A stretch of DNA of 64,000 bases from Phycisphaeraceae bacterium (GTDB taxonomy: Bacteria; Planctomycetota; Phycisphaerae; Phycisphaerales; UBA1924), in contig JAHBXL010000015.1 of the NCBI GenBank assembly GCA_019636495.1, forward strand, positions 60,220-124,219, read 5' to 3'. The notes beneath the pieces are model-generated. The model searched no databases. It saw only the letters and a list, made by a program, of their open reading frames with translations, and was not told the origin of the DNA. Within the stretch, counting starts at the first letter, position 1. Each line of letters opens with the position of its first letter. Shown here piece by piece: positions 40,187-48,054 of this stretch. The position numbers were made by a program, and so were the translations under genes.

Positions 40187-40952
40187 GCCCGCAAGTCTAG
40201 CGATCCGCTGGGCGGCGCGTTCTGCGTGTGTGATGGCCGCGGCGGCGTTGCCGGCGTGCCGCTCATCGGGAGCCGCGGCGGATGGCGCCGCGGCCGTGGC
40301 GCGGTTTGTCGTGCTCGGCGAGGCGCCGGCGGGCGCAGAAGCGGCGGAGTTCCGCGCGCCCGGCGGTTCGCGAGCGGTCTTCGCGCCCTGGGAGTCGGAT
40401 GGGTCGGCGCGGCTTGAGATCGAGCGTGCTGAACCCGACGACTCGGGCCGCTATGTCCAGAGGCGCTGGGCCGTGCGCGGCGCCGAGCGAACACTGGTGC
40501 GCGAGCAGCGGCTGGTCTCCGGCGACGATGGCGCGGTGCTGCTTGCCGAAGAGATCAACCACGCGGAGAAGGTCGAAGTGGTGTTTACCCCGCCGTTGGT
40601 CGTCGTGCCCGCCTTGCTGACAAGCGGCGTGGAGGCGCGCCAGCGTGCCCGCATGGCCGTGTACCCGCTGGGCGACCGTGCCCGAACCCGGGCCCGCGGC
40701 ACGGTCGAACAGACGATTGTGGTCGGTCAGACGGTGCGTGTCCGCACGCCCGCCGGTGAGTGCGATGCGCGAACGCTGGTGAGCGAGTTCCGGGCCGACC
40801 TTGGCGCAAGCAAGGTCCAGAACCGGACGGAGACGTGGCTCGCGCCCGGTATCGGCATCATCGCGGAGCAGCGTCAGGAGCGCACCACCGCGCTGGGCGT
40901 GCCGATCCGCAACAACCGTGAATCGTGGGTTGTGATCGAGTTGCCGCGTTAG
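40161..40952 (+). CDS. Lipoprotein of unknown function
   Basis: A 263-residue protein. The Arg-rich n-region and hydrophobic core end in A-A-A-L-P-A-C, a lipobox near residue 33. The mature part is beta-strand-rich without a motif I recognise (R-T-R-A-R-G-T-V-E-Q-T-I, C-D-A-R-T-L-V-S-E-F). ATG 40161 is chosen because AGGAG (40150-40154) is six bases upstream; ATG 40185 would give a shorter leader with no ribosome site. It overlaps the divergent HEAT gene's start by 26 bp, and its TAG shares bases with the TAA stop of the convergent gene at 40949. Confidence 0.65.
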   Translation: MNHLRSRSMPASLAIRWAARSACVMAAAALPACRSSGAAADGAAAVARFVVLGEAPAGAEAAEFRAPGGSRAVFAPWESDGSARLEIERAEPDDSGRYVQRRWAVRGAERTLVREQRLVSGDDGAVLLAEEINHAEKVEVVFTPPLVVVPALLTSGVEARQRARMAVYPLGDRARTRARGTVEQTIVVGQTVRVRTPAGECDARTLVSEFRADLGASKVQNRTETWLAPGIGIIAEQRQERTTALGVPIRNNRESWVVIELPR

Positions 40953-41791
40953 CCCGCATGGCGCACGGGCACCGGGGGCGGGCCGAGCGCCGTGCCATCG
41001 TCGCCCGCGCCGCGCTCCGAGATCGGCGGCGCCAGAACTTCGCTCATCACGAACGCGCGCCGGATGTCGTCGATCGTCGGCCTGCCGCTGATCCGCACGG
41101 CGGCTCGGGGCCCGCCGGCCCGTCCCGGAACGGCCTGCGCTGCGCCGGCCCGGGGCGTTGCCGCGACGAGCGCCGCATCGACATTCACACCCGCCGCCTC
41201 GACCCGCGCCTGCTCGCGCTGCGCGGCTTCGCGTTCCGCCGCCTCGCGCTTCGCACGTTCGCGTTGCTGGCGTTCGGCGATCTCCTGCTCGCGCCGCGTG
41301 CGCTGCGCGGAGGACTGCGCTGCCAGTTCGCGTTCGCGGCGTATCTGCTCGGCCCGCGCACGGGCCGCCTTCTGCTGTTGCGCGGTCCGGCGACGGGCCT
41401 CTTCCGCCGGGCTGAGCCCGGGCCGGGACTGGCCGGGCCCGGCCGCGACCGGGCCCGCCGCCTGGGGCCGTTGTGCACGCTGGGCGGCCTGCTGAAGTTC
41501 TGCACGCCTCCGCTGAGCCAGTTCCTGCAATCGACGCTTGGCCTCGTCGGCGCTTGTCGGCGGCGGGGCGGATGTGGCCGATGCGATCGGCGTTCCGTCC
41601 TCCATCCGGCCGGTGCGGAGCATCTCTTCCTCTCGGCGTTTGCGGTCCAGCATGACCTTGGACTCGGCCCGCTTCTGCGAGATCATGCGGAAGAGCCAGC
41701 CGAGGAAACTCAGCGACAGCAGCAACACCCAGACCGCCACCTGGATCCACTGGGTCGTCTGCCCGCCGGCTTGTGCGAGAACGTGGGTCAT
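40949..41791 (-). CDS. Membrane-anchored Arg/Ala-rich coiled-coil protein
   Basis: A 280-residue protein with one hydrophobic helix (about 15-34), then a long charged region rich in Arg, Glu, Ala and Gln (about 40-205) predicted to be coiled coil. A conserved-looking tail has G-R-P-T-I-D-D-I-R-R-A-F-V-M-S-E-V-L-A. I do not recognise a family. Scaffold or anchor role inferred. Divergent from the SDR gene with 62 bp between starts. Confidence 0.65.
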   Translation of the reverse strand: MTHVLAQAGGQTTQWIQVAVWVLLLSLSFLGWLFRMISQKRAESKVMLDRKRREEEMLRTGRMEDGTPIASATSAPPPTSADEAKRRLQELAQRRRAELQQAAQRAQRPQAAGPVAAGPGQSRPGLSPAEEARRRTAQQQKAARARAEQIRRERELAAQSSAQRTRREQEIAERQQRERAKREAAEREAAQREQARVEAAGVNVDAALVAATPRAGAAQAVPGRAGGPRAAVRISGRPTIDDIRRAFVMSEVLAPPISERGAGDDGTALGPPPVPVRHAG

Positions 41792-41853
41792 TGGCCGATT
41801 GTACGGCCGCGCCGGGTTTGCCGTTCCTCACGGGGGCCCTTAGGCTTGCGGCT

Positions 41854-42897
41854 ATGACGCAGACCAAGACGGTGGCGGTGACAGGCGCGAGCGGGTTTGT
41901 CGGCGGCGCGGTGCTGGGCGAGATGGTGGCCCGAGGGTGGCAGGCTCGCGGCCTGACACGCGATGCCTCGAACTCGCGAGACCTCTCACTGGCGGTCGGG
42001 CAGATCGCACGCGATGTCGCCCAGTCGCGCGGTCTGCCGAACAATGGCGGGGTCGAGTGGGTCGTGGGCGATGCCTGCGACCCGGCCGCGCTCGACCGGC
42101 TTTGCAAAGGCGCGGACGCGATCGTGCACCTGGTGGGGATCATCCGAGAGGTTCGCGGCAACTCGGCCCGCCCGCAGACGTTCGAGCGCATGCACGTGAA
42201 GGCCACGCTCGCGGCGATCGATGCCGCGAAGCGGGCGAACATCGGGCGGTACGTGCAGATGTCCGCGCTGGGCGTGGGTCCCAACGGGCGGTCGGCGTAT
42301 CAGAAGACCAAGTGGACGGCGGAGCAGTCGGTCCGGCGCAGCGGGCTTGAGTGGACGATCTTCCGGCCCTCGCTCATCCACGGCCCGGGCAGCGAGTTCA
42401 TCTCGATGCTGACCGAACTGGCCTCGGGCGAGTCGCCGCCGTATTTCTTCATCCCGTACTTCGTTCGCGCGGAGGAAGACCGGCGAGTGCCGATGCGATT
42501 CGGCGACTGGGAACCCGCGAAGGTGCAGCCCGTCGCTGTTGAAGATGTGGCGTACGCGTTCGCCGAGTCGCTGGTGCGGCCGGATTCGATTGGCGAGGTC
42601 TACAACCTCACCGGCTCGGAGGTGCTCGACTGGCGCTCGCTCAGCGAGACGATTCGCGACGTTGTGCCCGGCACCAACAAGAAGATCGCGACGTGGTTTG
42701 TGCCGGGCGAGCACGCCGCGATGGCGGCCAAGGCCGCCGCGGCGGTGGGGCTGGGCGGGCTTCTGCCCTTTGACGAGGGCCAGGCGCTGATGGCGACCGA
42801 GGACAGCACGGCGGACTGGACCAAGGCGCAGAACGACCTGGGTTTGACGCCGCGGCCGTTTACCGAATCGCTGCGCGGATACGCCGGAAAGGTGTAA
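41854..42897 (+). CDS. Atypical SDR (NDUFA9-like) NAD(P)-binding protein
   Basis: A 347-residue protein with the Rossmann signature T-G-A-S-G-F-V-G-G near residue 10, I-V-H-L-V-G-I-I-R-E-V, and Y-Q-K-T-K-W-T-A-E (a Y-x-x-x-K-like pair). This matches the complex I subunit NDUFA9/YwnB-like atypical SDRs that bind NAD(P)H; some are quinone or isomerase-like, and the substrate is not evident. ATG 41854. Divergent from the coiled-coil protein upstream. No nuo genes are near. Confidence 0.83.
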   Translation: MTQTKTVAVTGASGFVGGAVLGEMVARGWQARGLTRDASNSRDLSLAVGQIARDVAQSRGLPNNGGVEWVVGDACDPAALDRLCKGADAIVHLVGIIREVRGNSARPQTFERMHVKATLAAIDAAKRANIGRYVQMSALGVGPNGRSAYQKTKWTAEQSVRRSGLEWTIFRPSLIHGPGSEFISMLTELASGESPPYFFIPYFVRAEEDRRVPMRFGDWEPAKVQPVAVEDVAYAFAESLVRPDSIGEVYNLTGSEVLDWRSLSETIRDVVPGTNKKIATWFVPGEHAAMAAKAAAAVGLGGLLPFDEGQALMATEDSTADWTKAQNDLGLTPRPFTESLRGYAGKV

Positions 42898-43184
42898 ACA
42901 TGCCCCCGGCCGCGACCCGACCTATGCTTGTCGCAGTTGCCGCCATCGAGGCGGCGATTCTTGGTGGGTGTACACGGGGAAACGGATTTACATCCAGTCC
43001 GATCGAGAATGGGTCCAGGCGGCCTCGGCGTTGCGGTTCGCTCCCGAGCGGGCAAGCAGTCGCACAACGTCGACGCTCGTGGCAAGCATGGACGAGCGCG
43101 ACGACCTTCCGCCGACACCGCGCACACCCGTCCGACTGGACATCCGCCCAGAAGATTCTGATTCCTGATTGAAAGACCGAGTGC

Positions 43185-45692
43185 ATGAACGCACCGGCAT
43201 GGAAAGTAGAAATGTCTCTGAAATACGAACGACGATTGCTCGACCACCTCAAGCACGAGACGTACGAGGCGGCGACGCTTGACCGGCTGGCCGAAGACCT
43301 CGGCATCCCGCACGATGACCGCGACGCGTTCCGCCTCGCCGTCGAAGACCTCGCCTCGCAGAAGAAGATCGGGCTCGATTCCGGCGGCCGGGTGCGGCTG
43401 CCCTCGATGCCCGACGAGGTCGAAGGGGTCTTCAAGAAGAACCCGCGCGGGTTCGGCTTCATCATGACCGACGTGAAGTATCGCGAGGGCGATGTCTTTG
43501 TCCCGCCCGACTGCGTCGGCGATGCGCTCACCGGCGACCGCGTGGTCGCCGCGATCCGCCGCGAGGTCCGCCGCGGCGGAGATCGTGAGATCACCGGTGA
43601 GATTCTCGAAGTCCTGACGCGCAAGCGCTCGAACTTCACCGGCGAACTTGTCAAGCGCGGCGGGCTGTGGCTGGTGATGCCCGATGGGCGCGAGATGACC
43701 ACGCCCATCAGCGTCAAGGACCCGACCGTCAAAAACGCCAAGGCCGGCGACAAGGTGAGCGTCGAGATCACCGAGTATGCCCGCGGCAACGAACTGGCCG
43801 AGGGCGTGATCGTCAAGGTGCTCGGCGAGGCCGGCCTGCCCGATGTCGAGACGCAGGCGGTGATCGTCGCCTACGACTTGCCGCAGGAGTTCCCGCGGCA
43901 GTGTGTCGAGCAGGCCCGTGCGGCGAACGCGAGGTTCGAGGAGGACGTGGCCCGCCACGAGCGCGAGGGGTACGACAAGCACGTGCGGCTCGACCTGCGC
44001 GATGACTACATCATCACCATCGACCCGCCCGATGCCAAGGACTACGACGACGCGATCTCGATCTCGCGCACCGAGGACGGCGGATGGGAACTGGGAGTGC
44101 ACATCGCCGATGTCGCGCACTTCATCCCGCCGGGCACCGCGCTCGATATCGAAGCGCGCGAGCGCGGCAACAGCGTCTACCTGCCGCGGCTGGTGGTGCC
44201 GATGCTGCCCGAGGTGCTGAGCAACGGCATCTGCTCGCTGTCGGAGGGCGTGGTGCGCTTCTGCAAGAGCGCGTTCATGAAGTACGGGCCCGAGGGCAAA
44301 CTGCTCAAGAGCGGCGTCGCGGCGACGGCCATCCGCAGCACCAAGCGGCTGACCTACCTGGAAGCGCAGGCGCTCATCGACGGCGACCTGAAGGAAGCCG
44401 TCAAGCACGCCAAGACCGAGGCCAAGTACACCGATCAACTCATCAAGACCCTGCGCGAGATGGATGCATGCGCCAAGGCGATCCGTCGCCGCCGGCGCGA
44501 GAGCGGCATGATCCACCTCGAACTGCCCGAGGTGAACCTGATCTTCGATGATGCCGGACACGTGATCGATGCCGAGCCCGAGGACAACGCCTTCACGCAC
44601 ACCCTCATCGAGATGTTCATGGTCGAGGCCAACGAGGTGCTGGCCCGGCTGTTCGAAGGCGTGAAGGTGCCGCTGCTCCGGCGCGTGCACCCCGAGCCCA
44701 CCCCCGGCGATGTGGGCGACCTGCGGCAGATGGCCAAGGTCGCCGGATTCACCATCCCCAAGAACCCCACGCGCAAGGAACTGCAGGCGCTGCTCGATGC
44801 GACCGCCGGCACCGGCGCGGCTCGCGCGGTGCACTTCGCCGTGCTGCGCACGCTCACCAAGGCCGAGTACTCCCCCGCGCTCATCGGGCACTTCGCACTC
44901 GCCAGCGAGGCCTACGCGCACTTTACCAGCCCCATCCGCCGATACCCCGATCTCACCGTCCACCGCGCGCTCGCGGCGTACCTGCGCCTCACCGACAACG
45001 GGGCCAACCCGCCGCGGAACGACCGCGACCGCGAGCGCCTCGGCGAGCGATTGATGGACATGGGCCCCGAGGGCGGCGTGATCGAGCAGGACGAACTGGT
45101 GGAGATCGGCCGGCACTGCACGCGCATGGAAGAGAATGCCGCCGCGGCGGAGCAGAACCTGCGGCAGTTCCTCGTCCTCCAACTCCTCAGCAACCACATC
45201 GGCGACAGTTACCCGGGCACGATCACAGGCGTGGTCCCGCGCGGCGTGTTCGTGCAGATCGACAAGTACCTGGCCGATGGGATGATCCCCTCGGAGCAAT
45301 TGCCCACGGGCTCGCACGGCGTGCACGGAGGTCGATGGTCGATCGATGCGCGCACCGGCGCGCTGGTGCACCAGTCGGGCCGGTCGTTCAATATCGGCGA
45401 CAAGGTCGAGGTGACCATCGCGCAGGTGGACCTTGCGCTCCGAAAACTCGACCTGGTGATCACCGATCCCAAGTCGCGCGGCGCGGGCAAGGACAAGAAA
45501 CTCGCCGGCCTCCTCAAACTCGGTGGAGGCGACGAGGCGGGCGGGCTCGGCATCGCCAGGCCGCGGACCGACAAGGAGTGGCACGACTTCAAGTTCGGGC
45601 GCGGCGGGGCGAAGGGGCGGGCCCAGCGCAGCAAGAGCCGGGATCAGGGCAAGGCGGACTTCAGGCAGGACCGGAAGCAGAAGGGGAAGTAG
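43185..45692 (+). CDS. rnr: Ribonuclease R
   Basis: 3'-5' exoribonuclease that degrades structured RNA and helps trans-translation and rRNA quality control. The 835 residues hold a winged-helix start (about 10-75), cold-shock domains with the G-F-G-F-I motif, the RNB domain (about 260-600) with catalytic D-P-P-D-A-K-D-Y-D-D-A, then F-T-S-P-I-R-R-Y-P-D-L, and an S1 domain (about 650-730, Y-P-G-T-I-T-G-V-V-P-R-G-V-F-V). The C-terminus is Lys/Arg-rich, as usual. ATG 43185 has GAAAGA upstream; ATG 43212 with GGAAAG five bases before is an equally good start nine codons later. It converges with and overlaps the methyltransferase gene by 32 bp. The 287-bp gap before it has only weak open frames (such as 42968-43168) that I do not accept. 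Confidence 0.96.
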   Translation: MNAPAWKVEMSLKYERRLLDHLKHETYEAATLDRLAEDLGIPHDDRDAFRLAVEDLASQKKIGLDSGGRVRLPSMPDEVEGVFKKNPRGFGFIMTDVKYREGDVFVPPDCVGDALTGDRVVAAIRREVRRGGDREITGEILEVLTRKRSNFTGELVKRGGLWLVMPDGREMTTPISVKDPTVKNAKAGDKVSVEITEYARGNELAEGVIVKVLGEAGLPDVETQAVIVAYDLPQEFPRQCVEQARAANARFEEDVARHEREGYDKHVRLDLRDDYIITIDPPDAKDYDDAISISRTEDGGWELGVHIADVAHFIPPGTALDIEARERGNSVYLPRLVVPMLPEVLSNGICSLSEGVVRFCKSAFMKYGPEGKLLKSGVAATAIRSTKRLTYLEAQALIDGDLKEAVKHAKTEAKYTDQLIKTLREMDACAKAIRRRRRESGMIHLELPEVNLIFDDAGHVIDAEPEDNAFTHTLIEMFMVEANEVLARLFEGVKVPLLRRVHPEPTPGDVGDLRQMAKVAGFTIPKNPTRKELQALLDATAGTGAARAVHFAVLRTLTKAEYSPALIGHFALASEAYAHFTSPIRRYPDLTVHRALAAYLRLTDNGANPPRNDRDRERLGERLMDMGPEGGVIEQDELVEIGRHCTRMEENAAAAEQNLRQFLVLQLLSNHIGDSYPGTITGVVPRGVFVQIDKYLADGMIPSEQLPTGSHGVHGGRWSIDARTGALVHQSGRSFNIGDKVEVTIAQVDLALRKLDLVITDPKSRGAGKDKKLAGLLKLGGGDEAGGLGIARPRTDKEWHDFKFGRGGAKGRAQRSKSRDQGKADFRQDRKQKGK

Positions 45693-46788
45693 CGAGCGCA
45701 GACCTCGGAGTAGGCATTGCCGAACGGGCGAGATCTGCGGCGTCTGTTGAGGCCGGCCCCGCCGCGCGAAACGCGACGTACACAAACTCCCTGTTCCGCA
45801 CGTGGCTCACCCTGCCCACCTTCTCGCCCTGCGGGTTGTAGATCCCGATCTGCGCGCCCACATATCGCTTGAAGTCGGTCTCGATCACTGATACCTGCGC
45901 CTCACCGTGCCACAGTTCGCCGAGCATGGCCTCGACCTGCTCGCGCGAGAGATACCCCTCATCGCTGAACGAGACGATGATCCGTTCGGCGCGGACGGAG
46001 TGCAGCAATCCGCGCAGCGCATCGGCGAACTTCGGCCGCGAGTTGAAGATACTGCGGCGGTCGCGAACGTCGATTCGCTTGCACGCCACCCCATACACCT
46101 CCGGCTTGTCCCAGCGGATGAGCGACTCCCAGACGTGGTAGTTGCCGACGTATGAGTGCTGGTTGTACGGCGGGTCGATGTAGGCGATATCCACCTCGAC
46201 CGAGGCCGCGGCGTCGAAGGCGTCCATGTTCAGCGCGCGGCCCTTGCCGGTGACAGCGCGCGGCAGGACATCCGGCACGCGGAGTTCGAGATCATTGAAC
46301 GATCGCGGAGCCCAGTCCTTCAGGTACGCCATCTGCAGGCCGGTGGTCGAGTCCACTCGGTCCGCGGCCTCCATGAGCGAAGCCAGCATGACGGCTTCGA
46401 GGTCGGGGTCGAGGCCCTTGGCCGCGATGGCCTCGCGGATGGCATCGATGCGTTCGCCGTTGTGCGGCTGGAAGTACTTCGAACGGATGCAGAAGGTGTC
46501 CGTGAAGTAGCCCGGAGCGCCCTTCAGGCCGTTGAACTCGCGGACGAGTTTCGCCGCATCTTCCAGCACATCCTCGGCATCGGCCTCAACATAGCACCGC
46601 GCCAGCGTCGCCGCGTACGCGTTGTGGTCGTTGGCGATGACGCGATAACCCGCGCGTTTGAGCGCGTGACCGACTCGCGAGGTGCCGGAGAAAAGGTCGA
46701 GCACCGATGCGCCCTCCGGCGCTGCGCGCCGGACCGCCTCCACGATCACCGGCAACAGCACGCGCTTGGACCCGATGTACTTGATCAC
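45661..46788 (-). CDS. DNA adenine methyltransferase, Dam-like (orphan)
   Basis: A 375-residue protein that should methylate N6 of adenine in DNA. It starts V-I-K-Y-I-G-S-K-R, keeps the SAM-binding D-L-F-S-G-T-S-R-V-G and the catalytic D-P-P-Y-N, in the order of alpha/Dam-type enzymes (D12 class). GTG 46788 follows AAGGATGCAC. No restriction endonuclease gene lies nearby, so it is probably a solitary methylase. The last 60 residues are low-complexity. It begins 10 bp after the BtuF-like gene and probably shares its transcript; its 3' end overlaps the convergent rnr by 32 bp. Confidence 0.85.
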   Translation of the reverse strand: MIKYIGSKRVLLPVIVEAVRRAAPEGASVLDLFSGTSRVGHALKRAGYRVIANDHNAYAATLARCYVEADAEDVLEDAAKLVREFNGLKGAPGYFTDTFCIRSKYFQPHNGERIDAIREAIAAKGLDPDLEAVMLASLMEAADRVDSTTGLQMAYLKDWAPRSFNDLELRVPDVLPRAVTGKGRALNMDAFDAAASVEVDIAYIDPPYNQHSYVGNYHVWESLIRWDKPEVYGVACKRIDVRDRRSIFNSRPKFADALRGLLHSVRAERIIVSFSDEGYLSREQVEAMLGELWHGEAQVSVIETDFKRYVGAQIGIYNPQGEKVGRVSHVRNREFVYVAFRAAGPASTDAADLARSAMPTPRSALATSPSASGPA

Positions 46789-46798
46789 CGTGCATCCT

Positions 46799-47782
46799 TC
46801 ACGCCAGCGTGCGCCAAGGAAACTCCGCCGGGATCGTCCCCGGCCGATCGTTGAGCCAGCCCACCAGCCACTCGAACGCATCCACCAGCCGCGGCCCTGG
46901 CCGGTTGAACATCTGGTTGCCATCGACCACAGCGACCCTGCCCGCGCGAACGGCGGGCAGGTCGCGCCACCACGCGTGCCGCGACAGCAACTGCGTCTCG
47001 CGCCAGGCATCCTCCAGAGACAGCCCGCACGGGCACACGATGACTCGATCCGGCCGGATCGCCGCGACGACCTCCGCCGGAATGCGAATCGATGGTCCCG
47101 CGGCACGGAGCGTCTGGCCGATCGGCCCCGCCGCAGCGCCCGCCGACTCGGGTGCGGCGGTCGGGTTCAGCGGGTGCAGCCCGCCGGCTCGCTCGATCAA
47201 CTGCGGCGTCCAGTGCCCGCCCACGAACAGCGGGTCGGTCCACTCCAGAAACACCACCGTCGGCGCGGCGGCGAACGGCGTGACGAACTCCTCCGCCCGG
47301 TATAGTCGCTCGCGCAACGCGGCAACCCGTGCCGCTGCGACATCGAAGAGCCCGGTCGCGCGTCCGATCTCCAGCACGTCGTCCAGAACGCCCTCAATCG
47401 TGGTCGGGTTGAGCGACAGGATTTCCGGATGCGACGAGAGTCTTGCCGCGGCGACCCGAACCGCGTTCAGGTCGATCGAGCAGACCCTGCACAGGTCCTG
47501 CGTGATGATCAGGTCGGGCTTGAGTTGGGCCAACAACTCCACATTCAGCGTGTACAGCGATTGGCCGTCTGCCAACTGCGCCGAAACTGCGCGGTCGATC
47601 TGTGCCGATGATTCGAAGGCGGTCCGAGCCGCGGTCAGCACGGGCACGTCCTCGAGCCCCGCACCAAGCGGGAAGTCGCACTCATGCGACCGCCCGACCA
47701 GCGCGGCACCGGGGCAATCGGCCCTGCCTGTGATGGCCAGCAGAGATTCGGTGGCAGAGGGGAGCAGGCTGACAATCCGCAT
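46799..47782 (-). CDS. BtuF-like cobalamin-binding protein
   Basis: A 327-residue periplasmic-binding-protein fold member (BtuF/FecB type): I-V-S-L-L-P-S-A-T-E, V-G-R-S-H-E-C-D-F-P, L-K-P-D-L-I-I-T-Q-D-L-C-R-V-C. Proteins starting like this, with no signal peptide, are often called cobalamin-binding proteins; here too the start ATG 47782 gives no leader, so it is probably cytoplasmic. The C-terminus F-E-W-L-V-G-W-L is typical. Ligand is inferred. No BtuCD genes are near. The methyltransferase gene follows. Confidence 0.8.
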   Translation of the reverse strand: MRIVSLLPSATESLLAITGRADCPGAALVGRSHECDFPLGAGLEDVPVLTAARTAFESSAQIDRAVSAQLADGQSLYTLNVELLAQLKPDLIITQDLCRVCSIDLNAVRVAAARLSSHPEILSLNPTTIEGVLDDVLEIGRATGLFDVAAARVAALRERLYRAEEFVTPFAAAPTVVFLEWTDPLFVGGHWTPQLIERAGGLHPLNPTAAPESAGAAAGPIGQTLRAAGPSIRIPAEVVAAIRPDRVIVCPCGLSLEDAWRETQLLSRHAWWRDLPAVRAGRVAVVDGNQMFNRPGPRLVDAFEWLVGWLNDRPGTIPAEFPWRTLA

Positions 47783-47954
47783 GGCCGGGCAGCGTAGCGG
47801 CAGGAACTGCCGCGGAGACGGCCAATGGCCGCCGCGAGGGCCGATTTCACCGGTCCCGGATCGCTTCGCAACCGATAAGGCGCGGTTCGCCCGCCCGACC
47901 CGGGCCGGAATCGTGTCGCGCCCGGCGTGCTGCATCCTCTGCGCCTGTCAGTGG

Positions 47955-47960
47955 TAGAGT
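47955..47960 (+). promoter_or_regulatory. Candidate extended -10 for gspD
   Basis: TGG-TAGAGT on the plus strand, similar to TGG-TAAAGT at 32707-32715. Transcription would start about 88 bases before ATG 48055. No good -35. Confidence 0.3.
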
Positions 47961-48054
47961 GTTGCGGCTTAGGGCGTCGCGGCGTGGGCCGGGCGATACA
48001 GTTGCCGGCCTCCGTTCCCTTCCGGGTGCGGCGGTTGCGCAAGGGAGTGCCGTG

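Noticed and set aside
42968..43168. A small open frame of 66 codons between the SDR gene and rnr
   Set aside because: No ribosome site, no recognised motif, and it lies in ordinary 5' DNA. Could be real but I cannot support it.
42600..45785. Long antisense open frame over rnr
   Set aside because: Same GC-skew effect; the sense strand encodes a complete RNase R.
47783..48054. A GGTGAAAT and nearby stem in the minus-strand leader of the BtuF-like gene, reminiscent of a cobalamin riboswitch
   Set aside because: Only the GGTGAAA piece fits; the B12 box (AGYCAGGAGACCTGCC) and the CCACTG element are not in the right order. An Infernal search with the Cobalamin model would settle it; a hit above cutoff would change my mind.
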